Shown here: positions 1-11,160 of the stretch, piece after piece
How positions within the stretch are numbered: the first letter of the stretch is position 1
Layout of the letters: every line of letters begins with the position of its first letter
DNA from: Gnetum montanum
Taxonomy: Eukaryota > Streptophyta > Gnetopsida > Gnetales > Gnetaceae
Direction of reading: 5' to 3'
Assembly: GCA_015680685.1 (NCBI GenBank)
Contig: MNCI01003076.1
Coordinates: 28,153 to 88,871 of the forward strand
DNA: 60,719 nucleotides
Notes under the pieces: generated by a model
Databases searched by the model: none
What the model was told of the DNA's origin: nothing
What the model saw: only the letters and a program-made list of their open reading frames with translations
Program-made: the position numbers and the translations under genes

Positions 1-79
1 AACGCTATTCTAGGGGGTCCCACTAGAAGGACATGCACCCATGCCTGAAGGTAGGTGGCTTCTCTGGATTAAGTACTTC

Positions 80-110
<31 letters not shown>

Positions 111-269
111 TGTGCCAAAGCGACCAAACAAAAAGTATGCTACAAAGAAATTCCAAGTCACTCCNCCTCTCTCTCTCTCTCTCTCTCTCTGAAGTACTTA
201 ATCCAGAGAAGCCACCTACCTTCAGGCATGGGTGCATGTCCTTCTAGTGGGACCCCCTAGAATAGCGTT
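1..269. repeat. Inverted repeat with GA/CT microsatellite around an undetermined base
   Basis: Positions 1-102 are repeated as an inverted copy at about 168-269. The two arms meet through a (GA)n tract on the left and a (CT)n tract on the right, with an unpaired spacer that contains the single n at 165. The right arm is continuous with the minus-strand retroelement that follows. Its text resembles the 3' non-coding region of the related elements near 11,930 and 25,825. The left arm is the same sequence folded back. The n in the middle makes a contig-end fold-back or wrong join more likely than a natural hairpin. Confidence 0.8.
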
Positions 270-759
270 AGGTTCTTTATTGGGTGCCTTTAATACTCTT
301 TCTCCCATTTTTCATTAGATCTACAAAGATCTTAGTACAACCAAGCTACATGATAGCACCTACAGATGTCACCAAAAAGAATCCACAGGTTCCCTTGATG
401 TCACACCCTAGCCATTCCCTCTTAGTCCATCATTTTTGACTCTAGGCATAATGAGCACAAAATTACTTTTAAGTTTCATGATGACAAGAATATCATCATA
501 CCTAGAGTGGAACCTCTTATTAATAGAATGGTTGGGTGGATCTGGTGGATTCGCTGTCCAAATAATTAATCATCTAAGACTTGATAGCATAGAACAACAC
601 CTCAACCAATGAGTCACATGAGTGTTTTATTCGTAGATGAGATTACTCATAAAAAGATAAAAATATAAAAAGATAAAACAATCAATTAAAATGTGAAAAA
701 TGGAAAAAAAAAAGGTCAAAAAATTAAAGAAACAGCAAAACATTTATTAATTTTGTGTT

Positions 760-2600
760 GTTAGAATGGAGGGTGCCCCCCATAACTAAACAGTTGAGCA
801 TGGCTAGAATTAATAAATGGAAGGTGGGGATCCTTGCATGTTGAAAATATTGGGACCTGGTCATACTTACCCCATTGGGGTTCACACACTTGATTAGAGT
901 TGACATAGTGGGGCAAGTTATAAGATGTGGTTAATTTATAAGGAGTTGACCCACTATGGTACTTGTAACCATAAGATGGTATGCAAGGATCAACATGTCT
1001 CCCCATGTGGCAATATTCATTGGGCCCCATGGTTGTTGGAGTATTGAGTGGTGGCCTTGATAAGGTAACATGAGGCGTTGGGTTCAAAGAGGAAGATGCA
1101 CCACAGTGTTGGATTTGTGCTAAGCTGGCGGATGTAGTGGTTTCTGAACTATGGTGTCCCTTTCGACGATCATGTCTAAAGAAGGGACACCTTCAATGTT
1201 GTGAAGGACCTCCACTACTTTTGACAATGGTAGCACAAGTAATGTTTATGGGTTGGTGTTGTGGTGCAAAATCTTCTAGCATAGCTTGTGGTGATGTAGA
1301 AGGGGGTGAAGTATGAGAATATTGAGGTTGAGGAGAGGTGTAAGGCACATGAGGTGATGATCTTGTTGGAGAGGACATGGGTGGATAGTACTCAAGAGAA
1401 TGATAATGATAAGGTGAGGTAGAGGATGTTGATCCTATTAGAGAAATAGGGTGTTGAACATAATAAGCATTTGGTGTTGGGACATATGAAGGGTATGGTC
1501 TAGTTGGCGGTGGCCTCCCCCACGACTGAGGTTTCTACCACTATGGTTGAACCTGATATTTCTGTACGAAATCTAGATGTAACATTCCTTCCCAATGCTC
1601 ATGTAAATGTGACAAAACTAAACATTGGCCTTTGGGGTGATCATATAGACAGACGTTACATTGATATGTGAAACTGGTAGTTGAGTTCTTATTCTTATTA
1701 TCCTCTACCCTTTGTTTCGATTGTTGCATGGTGTCCTGTCCTGTTTATCAATTTGGCATAGTTCTTCCTCTAATAATGTTGGCATATTCTCCGCATCTTT
1801 CATGTACCCAATCCATCATCTTATTAATCTTTGCCTCAATTTCATCTAGTGATTGTAGGATTGGCAAAGATGATTCCACCTCCTTGAAGTGAGTGGGTTT
1901 CTCCTCTTCATGATCATGGACCCTTGTTAAGTTGAGACTTTGGTCCTATTGCGAACTTTCAAAATTCTCCCATTTGGCTATTTCTCCTTCTTCTCTTACT
2001 ACCCGCTTAATAAGCTCTTGGAATTGATGGGTTCATAGCTCATATAGTTGACCTCAGGTGTACATCCCTAGGATCTCCCTTATTTCATTACAGAGCCCAT
2101 CTATGATATGGTACATTAGCCTTTCCTCGAGGAACCCATGGCCTGGCCAGTTGTTTAATAGTGCATAATATCTTTCTAAGGCCATGTCCAAGGTTTCATG
2201 TTGTGCTTGTTTCCATTCTTGGATTTGTCTCCTCAAGGCTGACACTCTCGCATAGGTTTGATATCTTTCATTGAAAAGTTCTACCATTGTCGACTAATGT
2301 CGAATTGATTTTGGTTTTACTGACCTATACCATACTTTTGCTTGGCCAACAAGTGTCAAAGGAAAGAGCTTAAGTTTTTTCCACCCATTATCAATATTAT
2401 TCCATGTATAGGCATCGTAGAAGGCTTGTAAATGTTGTTGAAAATCTAAATCATAGCCTCCTAAAAACTTGGGAAAGTTGTTTAAATCAAGCATAGGTAC
2501 ACAACTTTTCTTACGATGCCTGCGGGCTATTCAAACAGCCTCTTGTATTTCTGTTAAGCTTGTAGTGGCCAGTAGGGGTTCATTGTCACTAGGTATGTTA
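760..2600 (-). pseudogene. Retrotransposon Gag relic (gag0)
   Basis: Broken reading frame for a Ty3/gypsy Gag structural protein, which would form the cytoplasmic particle that packages element RNA. At 2494-2294 the capsid-type retrotransposon gag domain is clear (a block beginning LDLNNFPKFLGGYD and ending in a WYRS motif). It ends at TAG 2296-2294, where the related copy at 21,024 has TGG. The frame goes on from 2287 to 2054. Near 1650-1620 there is a zinc-knuckle-like C-x2-C-x3-H-x4-C (CNVCLYDHPKGQC). A Pro/Ser/Tyr-rich tail follows, with pieces at 1378-1193 and 1087-761. Several stops and probable frameshifts make it non-functional. It is homologous to the three plus-strand gag copies at 5932, 8466 and 19,925. 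Confidence 0.75.
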
Positions 2601-2882
2601 TGCAGTTGTGATTTGGGATGATGTTATTTGCATTGATGCTCATAGGAGACCCCTACATCAAATTGGGTACTCCAAACTTCATCTTCATTATCATATAATT
2701 TGTTGGTTCTCCAATGAGTTGCTCTACTAGTTGTTGCATTGTCATAGTCTTGTGAGAGAGACATTGTTGTGAACCGTGTGTGACTTAATTAAATTAAATT
2801 TAATTTATTTTCTAAATGACATATCGTTAATACTTGTTACAACGATCTTGTATGATATAACTAATCTAAATAACTAGCACCG

Positions 2883-2900
2883 TCCCCGGCAATGGCGCCA
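2883..2900 (-). other. Primer binding site, tRNA-Asp type
   Basis: Minus-strand TGGCGCCATTGCCGGGGA lies one base from the LTR end at 2902. It is complementary to the 3' end of plant tRNA-Asp(GUC), known to end in CCCCGGCAACGGCGCCA, apart from one mismatch. This fixes element orientation and the LTR boundary. Confidence 0.85.
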
Positions 2901-2901
2901 A

Positions 2902-3769
2902 TGGTGAACGGCAAGGTACCCCTACATTCAATCATACGAATACGAGCATTCATGCATGATTTGGTCGAACTCCATGGACAGGCTAGTTGTGGTATCTAGA
3001 TAGTTACACATTGATCGCAGTTCACTATCTTCCCACCTGGACTAGTATTTGCTTTGTCACGTATGGTTTCCCCCCCAGTGAGGCGTATGATGTGATCCTA
3101 AACTAGTGCTACTCCTAGAGACAATGGAAAATAATCTTGATTAAACTAATGAGCAATAGGAAATGAAGTCTAAGCTAGCCTAAGTGTGATGAGCATCCAT
3201 TCCTTAATCATCTGTACACATCTTGGACCTTGTGCACGACTACTACTGGGATCACCAAGCGTAGATCCTAGGTAGCTACTGGGTTACCAAGTAGTCACAC
3301 TTAAATGCTCGTGATTAAGTCATACTCATTCTACATTTAACAACAAGAATAGTAAATGATGATAAAGAAATATTAATTAAGAAAACAATAAATAACAATA
3401 ACAATTAACAATAAAAATTAAAACTAAGTGAATGCTGCAATGATGGAGTAATCTCGATCTTTATTTCCGGTCATGTGCACGTCCAAGTACGTCACACTCA
3501 AATAAAGGTGTCATACAATTATAAGCATCACACTGCGGGCATGCACTTGGGAAAATAGTCTAACTCCTACGGAAACAAACTACAAGGGCTTCACTACAAC
3601 TACTAGAAAGATACCTAAGTGTGGCGGAAACACACTTATTTATAGGCTAAAACAAGCTCTGCGTAAATGGGGCCACGTCGACACATGAAGGGATGCGTCG
3701 ATGGGGCCGCATCAATGCGGCCACGTATACATGGCCTAGTCAACGCATCGACTGTTTAGAGCTTCATCG
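2902..3769 (-). repeat. 5' LTR of the minus-strand element
   Basis: About 868 bp. Read on the minus strand it starts near 3769 with CGATGAAGC (the family start is TGATGA, so the first T seems mutated). It has a TATA-like box near 3640 (TATTTATA on the plus strand) and ends CACCA at 2902, next to the PBS. The U3 part (3650-3769) is rich in CATCGAC/GTCGATG-like and GGCC inverted motifs. It is close in sequence to the partial LTR at 59,591-60,035. Confidence 0.7.
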
Positions 3770-3777
3770 TTAGTTAA

Positions 3778-5799
3778 TGATGAGAATTGATATGTCAAGT
3801 AGCTAAGTCATGGGGATCATGAAGCATCATCTTGTCAAGTGCATCAGTTGGTTGAGATATCGTAGATGTTATATCATAGAGCATCCTTGTTAGTGCATCT
3901 CAATTGGCTACTACATTGTAGATGCTATATTACATTTGCTATATCATAGATGCAATATCGTATCTACTATAACTTAGCTATGTCAATGCATCCTCATTGA
4001 TGTAGCCCCTTTGATGCATCCCCATTAACATAACTAAATGCGTTAATGCATCCCCATAAATGCAATGCCTGTACTTGCCTATAAATATGCAAGCACTCAC
4101 TGTGTATTGGGAATCATTTGATTAGTAGTGCAACCAGACTCTTGTAATTTTATTTCATAATCTTAGCAAACTATCAATGAGTGCCCACAATGTGGATTTG
4201 AGTCAATTGTATGACATCTTATTCAAGCGGCATTGTACCTAGACACATTCCATGAATGACAATAAGATTGAGATTGATTCATATTCATTATAACACTTTG
4301 ACTTGGAACAGCTTTACTTTCAATGTAATTTATTTTTTATGTACGTAGTTAATATTTACATTTCCATGCATGTTAATCAATCAGCGTGTGATGGGTGATG
4401 AGATACCCCTACACTCAACCATATGAAATGAGCATAGCACACGCGATTCAGTCGAACTCCACAGAATAAATGCCTAAACGCCGCAAGGAACACTTGGGGT
4501 TAATTAATCATTGTCTTCCCAAACTTATTTGTTGTTGTCACGGTGTATGGTTAAGTAAGTCCGAGGTATATGATTTTTTTGGTCTTTTACAGTTTATCTC
4601 CTATGCTAACGGTGAAGGGTTGAGAGACTAAAACTAATTCTAACTACAACACTAAGTCCTAGCGTTAGCATCCGTTCCCACTTGCCGTACACACCCTGAA
4701 CTGTGCAACTATGGCTACCAAACGCTAATCGTTACTGGGATTACCACACGTAACGCACGTGCTCGAAGCGGTCGTACTGAGGCACCTAACTAGCCTAAGT
4801 GTGACAAGCAGCCGATTCCTTGACTAGCCGTACACATCCGTAGATGCTCGTAATCAAGTCGTACTTGTCCCACGTTCTAGGAGGTAAGGGTGAGAGAATC
4901 TAATCGCGATGAGTAGCCGATTCCTTGGCTAGCCGTACACGTTCGTCAATGCTCGTAACCAAGTCGTACTCATGCCGCGTTACTAGGAAAGCAATAAATA
5001 ACATTAATTAAACCTATCCATGCACTGCAAGGTTTATCCACAAAGTTCATCTTTATTTCCGTACACAACTTGAGTTCAGGTACAAAGCTGCTCGAATAAA
5101 GAACCATTCACTTGGGGGACTCCTACTGCGGGCACATGGAAAATATTCTATCTCTGGGGTGATAAATCCGCCAGAGCTTCGCTACTTTACGCCTATGATA
5201 TCAAATGAGGGGAGTGCCGCCTCTTATTTATAGATTTGGCAGCGGACCGCGATATCGCGTACGCAATATCGCAAGGGATGCGATATCACGTCGGACGCGA
5301 TATCGCATATGCGATATCGCGGCCTGTGCAATTCACGTCTCATCAGCGTGAAATGAGCATGATCAATTTCAAGCATAAACACATCTTTGGTTGGTAATCC
5401 CAGTAGTCTTATTGCTTGATTCGCCTAGTAACATAACACTTGGTAATCACAGTAGTGGATATGTGACTTCAAGATGTGTATGACAAGCTAGAAATGGACA
5501 CTCATCACACTTAGGATAGTTTAGGATTTATCTTCTTATTATTAATTAGTTTAAATACTTAATTTTCATACTTTCATATAATTTAGCCTTGGCCACACAA
5601 CATTAATAATCATATGCCTTACTTTGGACTAAACCAAATGTGACCAAACTACCACTAGTCTAAGTGAAAAGACAACAACCTATAATCAATGTTTAACAAT
5701 CTAGATACCACACTAGTCCCATCCATGAAATTCAATCAAATTGCATGTGAATGCTTATGATTTGTATGGTTGGATGTAGGGGGTACATGTTGCTCATCA
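3778..5799 (+). repeat. LTR Y1, first LTR of the tandem array, interrupted by a solo LTR
   Basis: The LTR starts TGATGAG at 3778 and ends CTCATCA at 5799, a 7-bp terminal inverted repeat, and is followed by a PBS at 5801. A TATA box (CCTATAAATATGCAAG) lies near 4079. At 4388 it is interrupted by the solo LTR 4389-5345 and resumes at 5346. Without the insert it is about 1.06 kb. Its R/U5 part matches LTR Y2 (7584-8358) and LTR Y3 (13,383-14,211). Confidence 0.75.
4389..5345 (-). mobile_element. Solo LTR (subfamily X) with perfect 5-bp TSD
   Basis: A 957-bp LTR on the minus strand, starting TGATGAGACG at 5345 and ending CACCCATCA at 4389. It is flanked by GCGTG at 4384-4388 and GCGTG at 5346-5350. 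No internal sequence or second LTR is present, so this is a solo LTR of the kind left by LTR-LTR recombination. On the minus strand it has a TATA box (reverse complement of 5225-5232) and, upstream, an array of GATATC palindromes. A second copy of the same subfamily starts at 60,036. Confidence 0.88.
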
Positions 5800-5800
5800 T

Positions 5801-5818
5801 TGGCACCATTGCTAGTGA
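5801..5818 (+). other. Degenerate tRNA-Asp primer binding site
   Basis: TGGCACCATTGCTAGTGA follows the LTR end at 5799 by one base. It aligns with the tRNA-Asp PBS of the sister copies with a few mismatches. Confidence 0.7.
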
Positions 5819-5931
5819 TGATGCTAGTGATCTAGATTAGCTATATTATAAACAATCATTGTAAAAGCATTAACGACTTGTCTTTTAAGAAAAATTAATA
5901 TTTTAAGTCACACACATTATTAATTGAAAAC

Positions 5932-7525
5932 ATGTCTCCTTCACATGGGTCAATAATCCATCACATGATGAGAATACTAGTACAAACAATGGTAGGATCT
6001 ACATTGAAGAGAATTGGAGTGAATCACTAGATGCAAGGGTCTCATATGCTTATTGAGATCCTTACTACATTCCAAGACTACATTCAACTAATGCAAACAA
6101 CCCTAGAAGGGATGGAACAAATCCTAGAACAAGGAGGACCTCAAGGCCTAGGACCTCCTCCAAACCTAGAAGAGATAAATTAAGGGACTATAGGGGAAGA
6201 TATAGAAGCCATAGTGATTCTTCCAACGCATCTTCAACATCTAGTTCTAACAAAGATGAACGTAGGTATAGAGATAGAGCTCCACAAAGGGATCAAGATG
6301 AAGATAGAAATAGAATGCAAAGGCAAGATGAAAGACATCAAAGTGAGCATAGATGAGATCATTGCTATCAGAAAAATAGAAATAGAAATTATCACCATGA
6401 CATGTTTGATGATGATGAACCTTTACTAGCTACTAGAACCATGATATAGATCATAGAGGTAGTTAGGATATCCCATAAGTATCACAAGGAAATTCCCATC
6501 AAATGTCTTGATATGAATAACATTCCTAAATTTGAGGGAGGCTATAATTCTAATCCACAATATCATTTACAAGCCTTCCATGATGTCTGCGCCTTACAAA
6601 ACATTGAAAGTAGGTGGCAAAAACTTAAGCTATTTCCGAGGACACTAATCGAAGAAGCTAAAAGTTGGTATAGATCTTTGGAACCAGATTCAATCCATCA
6701 ATGATCCACAATGCTTGAGCTCTTCAACAAAAAATATCAAACCTATGAAAGAGTCTTCAATATAAGAAAATAAATCCAAGGATAGATACAAGAAAACCAT
6801 GAATCCTTAGATGTAGCCTTGGACAAATACTATTCTTTACTACATAGATGTCCAAGCCATGGCTTTTCTAAAAAAGAGCAGCTTGTCCCTCAAGATCTAT
6901 GCCCAAGGATGATTATCAGAACTGAGCCCATCAAATACAAAGGCTAGTTGAACAGGTGGCAAAAGAAGAAGGAGAGCTATGTAAAAGGGAGAGTGTAGAG
7001 GAATATAATTGGGATCCAACTCTCTATGAAAAAGAGGTCCATATTAATAATCAAGTAAAAGAGACAACTCATGATGAGTTAATTTCACACAAAACCTTGC
7101 TAATACAAAATTCTATCATTAAGATTGAAACAAGGGTAGATAAGATATGGGATTTGATTAATGAAAAAGTTACAAAAAACTTAAAAATCATAGAGGAGAA
7201 GGTAAAGCAAAAAGGATTAAGTGATCAAAATAGGAAGAGGGAAAAAAACAAAGAAATAGGTAAGGATACTTGTTGGAAAAAAGGAAAGATAACTATAGTA
7301 GAAGAGGTTACAAACTCATATACAGAGGACAATGATGAATGTGACATTTGTCAATATGAACATCCAAAGGGCTATTGCCTAGTTATGTTACATCTACAAG
7401 AGTTTGGGGCTTTTTCTTTGAATCCCAAGTTTGTAGAAAGGAAAATGCCTAGAAGATTACCTTACCCATAAGGTAATTATAGATAATTCTACAACCAATT
7501 GTAATATCCCAGTGGGACTTCTTAT
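5932..7525 (+). pseudogene. Retrotransposon Gag relic (gag1)
   Basis: Decayed Gag ORF behind LTR Y1. The start is taken at ATG 5932, because a similar start (MSxSH) occurs in the copy at 19,925. The capsid-type domain is readable at 6513-6704 (from MNNIPKFEGGYN to a WYRS motif) and stops at TGA 6702-6704, where the copy at 21,024 has TGG. A lysine- and glutamate-rich stretch at 6956-7471 ends with a zinc-knuckle-like CDICQYEHPKGYC (C-x2-C-x3-H-x4-C). Homology to gag2 breaks off at about 7525. After that come roughly 58 unassigned bases and then a 5'-truncated LTR, so this unit has lost its spacer, pol and 3' half. Confidence 0.75.
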
Positions 7526-7583
7526 TTGTAATGCTTGAAAATCTCAGTTGTTGGAAGATCAAAAAAATTATGCAATCACCCAC

Positions 7584-8358
7584 TACATATGAGGCACCTT
7601 TTGGTCAATTTTGTAGCTAGACTCTTACAGTTCTATTTTGTGATCTTAGAAAAGAGTCAATGCATGCCTATAGTATGAATTTGAGTCAGTTGTATGGCAT
7701 CTTATCCAAGTGGCATTATACCTAAACACATTCCATGAACGATAATAAGGTTGAGATTGATTCACATTCATTGCAACACTTTGACTTAGATTATTAATTC
7801 GCATTCATTGCAGCACTTTGACTTAGATTAGATTTACTTTCCATGCAATTCACTCTTTATGTACTTAGTTAATATTTACATTTTCATGCATGTTAATCAA
7901 TTGGAGGAACGAGTGAGACCAGTTTTGAGTGTAAACACATATTTGCTTGTTAATCCCACCAACGTTATTACTTGGTTCACCTAGTAGCATAACGCTTGGT
8001 AATCCTAGTAGTTGATACGTGGGTTCAAAACATGTACAACAAGTTGGGAATGAACACTAATCGCTCTTAGGCTAGTTTAGAATTTATCTTCTTGTTATTA
8101 ATTAAGTTAAATAATTAATTTTTCTATTAGTGTTAAGATTAGTTTCATGCTACAACAACATCAACTATCATATGCCTCACTTCTGACTAAATCATACGAG
8201 ATAAAGCTACTAGTAGTCCAAGTGGGAAGACAGTATCCTACAATCAATGCTTAACAATCTAGATGCCACAACTAGTCCCATCCATAGAATTTGAACAAAT
8301 CATGCATGAATGCTTGTGATTCATATGGTTGGTCATAGGGGGTATCCATCGCTCATCA
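7584..8358 (+). repeat. LTR Y2, 5'-truncated, middle LTR of the tandem array
   Basis: Matches LTR Y3 from its position 13,510 onward but lacks the first 120 bp or so (U3 start and TATA box). It ends CTCATCA at 8358. It carries an imperfect internal duplication at about 7767-7829 (CATTCATTGCA repeated). The next LTR-type 3' end is at 14,211. Confidence 0.75.
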
Positions 8359-8359
8359 T

Positions 8360-8377
8360 TGGCGCCGTTGTTGGGGA
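8360..8377 (+). other. Primer binding site, tRNA-Asp type
   Basis: TGGCGCCGTTGTTGGGGA differs from the tRNA-Asp complement by one base and sits one base after the LTR end at 8358. Confidence 0.85.
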
Positions 8378-8465
8378 TGATGCTAATTATCTAGATTGGT
8401 TATATTATAAATGATCATTGTAAAAGTATTAATGATTTATCTTTTAGAAAATAATAATATTTTAA

Positions 8466-11160
8466 GTGACACACATTAAAAATAGGTCTTTTTCACATAG
8501 GTACAATAATGCATCATACGATGAGAACACTTGTAGGAGAAATTATAATATCTATACTGAAGAAAATTGGAGTGAACAACCTCAAGCAGGGGTTTCATAT
8601 GCTTATTTAGATCCTTATTACACCCAAAGACTATGTTTAACTAACGTAGGTAATCCTAGCGTAGATGGAGTAAGTCCTAGAATAAGGAGGGCCTCAAGGC
8701 CTAGGACCTCCTCTAAACCTAAAAGAGATAAATCAAGGGACCATGGGAAGATATATAGGGGCCATGGCAATTCTTCTAGTTCTTCATCTTCCTCTTTCTC
8801 TTCAACATCTAGTTCTAATAAAAATGAATGTAGGTATAGAGACAGAGCTCTGCTCAAGGATCAACATGAAGATAGAAATAGAATGCAAGAGCAAGATGAA
8901 GGACATCAAAATGAGCATAGACAAGATCTTTACAATCAAACAAATAGAAATAGAGATTATCACCATGACATGTCTGATGCAAATGAACCCTTATTGGCTA
9001 CTAGGGGCATGATATAGGTTAGAGAGATAGTTCAAATACCTCAAAGGCATCAAAGGGAAAGCTGCATCAAATGGCTTGATATGAACAACATTCCTAAATT
9101 TAAGGGAGGCTATAATTCTAATCAACAACATCACTTACAAGCCTTCCATGATGTCTACGCCTTATAAAATATTGAAAGTAAGTAGCAAAAGCTTAAGCTC
9201 TTTCCTAGGATACTAATAGATAAAGCTAAAAGTTGGTATATATCATTAGAACCAAATTCAATCCACCAATGATCCACAATGTTGGAACGTTTCAATGAAA
9301 AATACCAAACCTATGCAAGAGTGTCCAACCTAAGAAAACAAATCCAAGGATGGAAGTAAGAAAATCATGAACCCTTGGATGTGGCCTTGGATAAATACTA
9401 TTCTCTACTACATAGATGTACATGCCATGATTTTTCTTAAAAAGAGCAGCTTTTCCACATCATAGATGGGCTTCATAATCAAATGATGGAGACCCTTGGG
9501 ATTTATGTCCAAGGTTGATTATCCAAATTGAAAGCCCATCAAATACAAAGGCTAGTTGAGTAAGTGGCAAAAGAAGAAGGAGAGCTATGCAAAGTAGAGA
9601 GTGAAGAGGATTATAACTAGGACCTAACTCTTCAAAAGAAGGGGCTCCACATCTATAATGAGGAAAAAGAGGTAGCTCTTGATGAGATGATCACAACAAA
9701 CCTTGCATATATAAAAGTCTATTGCTGAGCTTGAAGCAAGGATAGATAAGATGTGGGAGTTGATGAATGAAAAAGTTACAACCTACATGAAAACCTTAGA
9801 GGAGAGGGTAACGCAAAAAAGATCAAGTGATAAAAAAAAAGAGGAAAAAGACTAAAGAAACAAGTAGGAACGCTTATCGACAAAAAGGAAAAATAGCTAT
9901 AGTAGAAGAGGTTATAAACTCAACCACAGATGAGGATAATGGATGTGACATCTACCAATATGACCATTCAAATGGCTATTTTCCAATTATGTTACATCTA
10001 TAAGAGTTCTGGGCTTTTGCTTTGAATTCCAATTTTGTACAAAAGCAAATGCCTAGAAAATTACCTTACTCCCAAGGTAATTATAAACAGTCCTACAATC
10101 AACCATACTATTCTAGTGGGACTTCTTATCAACTATAATGGGAAAACCAACTATCATGGGGGATGCCATCATCCAACCAACAATACCCTAATTGTAAGCC
10201 GAACCCTTATGACTACTATGTTCAACAACATGTTTCTTTAAATGGTTCTGCTTGCTCTACCTCAAATTACTACTATCACTCTTCCGAATATTATTAATCT
10301 GCAACATCTCCTGTGGGATCACCATCTTGCACCTCTTATCCTCTATCATGTTCTTAATATTCTCATGCTTTCCTCCACCAGATGTCACCACCATCAACAT
10401 AGGAAGGATTGGTACCACAACATCAATGGAAAAATGTCACTTATGCTATAAACATACATGTAAATAATAATAATAGCATATATCAACCATAATCACCAAA
10501 ACTTCCTTTCTTTAGGATAATTCCCATACATGAGCACAAAACTCGTAGACCTACTAGCTTATCAAAATTAGCACAAGGCCCATCTAGTGCAACATCCTTC
10601 CTTGGTAGAATAATGTCTCCTAATCATACACAAAAGCCAACAGCCATCACCACTCTAACACAAGATGTAAAAAATAAACCTATCACTATGGAGAAACTAT
10701 AAACTCCATGCATCACTAATAATGATAAAGGGTGCAATTGTGGGTCAAAAGTTCAAAATATTAACACAATCCCTATACCAACCCACAACAAAGCTAAGAG
10801 ACAAGTGTGCAAGCAGAACCAAGTCTACACAGTAGCCACTAAACCAAAAGGCACCCAATGGCTTGAAAATGAGAGTACAAAACTATTTAAAAGATGCAGG
10901 AAACAACCAATCCACTTATTAGTTCTAGTCTTAAGGAAATGGACCAAACAAAGAACTTAGACACAGACATATTACACTCTAACTATACATCAACAAAATA
11001 TTTGAAACAAGAGGATCCAAGAATTAATATAGAGAATAAAGAAGAAGAAGAAAATGCATCTAGACCCTCTAAAAAGCAAGTACCTTCAAGTCAAGTTGAA
11101 GATATGTCTCCAAATGATCGGAATGAGATTGTCATCAATGTTAAATATGCTACCATGTGA
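8466..11160 (+). pseudogene. Retrotransposon Gag relic (gag2) and downstream spacer
   Basis: The best N-terminal reading of this Gag family: an open stretch at 8466-9017 with a polyserine run (about 8775-8820) and an Arg/Asp/His-rich tail. It ends at TAG 9015-9017, in the same place as a stop in gag1. The capsid-type domain follows at 9080-9272. It has several stops, including TGA 9270-9272 and TAA at 9357 and 9561, where sister copies have Trp or Gln. The zinc-knuckle region near 9950-9980 is damaged: the second Cys and the last Cys are replaced by Tyr and Phe. A hydrophilic open stretch (10,894-11,160) follows. No protease or RT signature is present before the T-rich leader. Confidence 0.7.

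Larger units (their letters stand above)
270..3769 (-). mobile_element. Ty3/gypsy (Athila/Tat-like) gag-only element, 5' part, minus strand
   Basis: Read on the minus strand this is a 5' LTR (3769-2902), a tRNA-Asp primer binding site (2900-2883), a leader, a gag relic (about 2600-760) and then a T-rich non-coding tract. The tract matches the post-coding tract of the element at 8360-14,211: the text near 540-620 is the reverse complement of a motif near 11,500-11,560. No protease, RT or integrase lies between gag and that tract, so the copy looks pol-less. Its 3' end is lost in the fold-back at the left edge. Lineage is inferred from the PBS and from gag similarity to the fuller element at 18,820-31,028. 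Confidence 0.7.

Noticed and set aside
4079-4095. CCTATAAATATGCAAG and similar TATA motifs as promoters of host genes
   Set aside because: They lie at the fixed U3 position of LTRs, with retroelement sequence downstream, so they are LTR promoters.
7340-7385. Unusual zinc knuckle (C-x2-C-x3-H-x4-C instead of C-x2-C-x4-H-x4-C)
   Set aside because: It is repeated in three copies here, and as far as I recall the shorter spacing is usual in Gag of the Athila/Tat branch, so it is not treated as novel.
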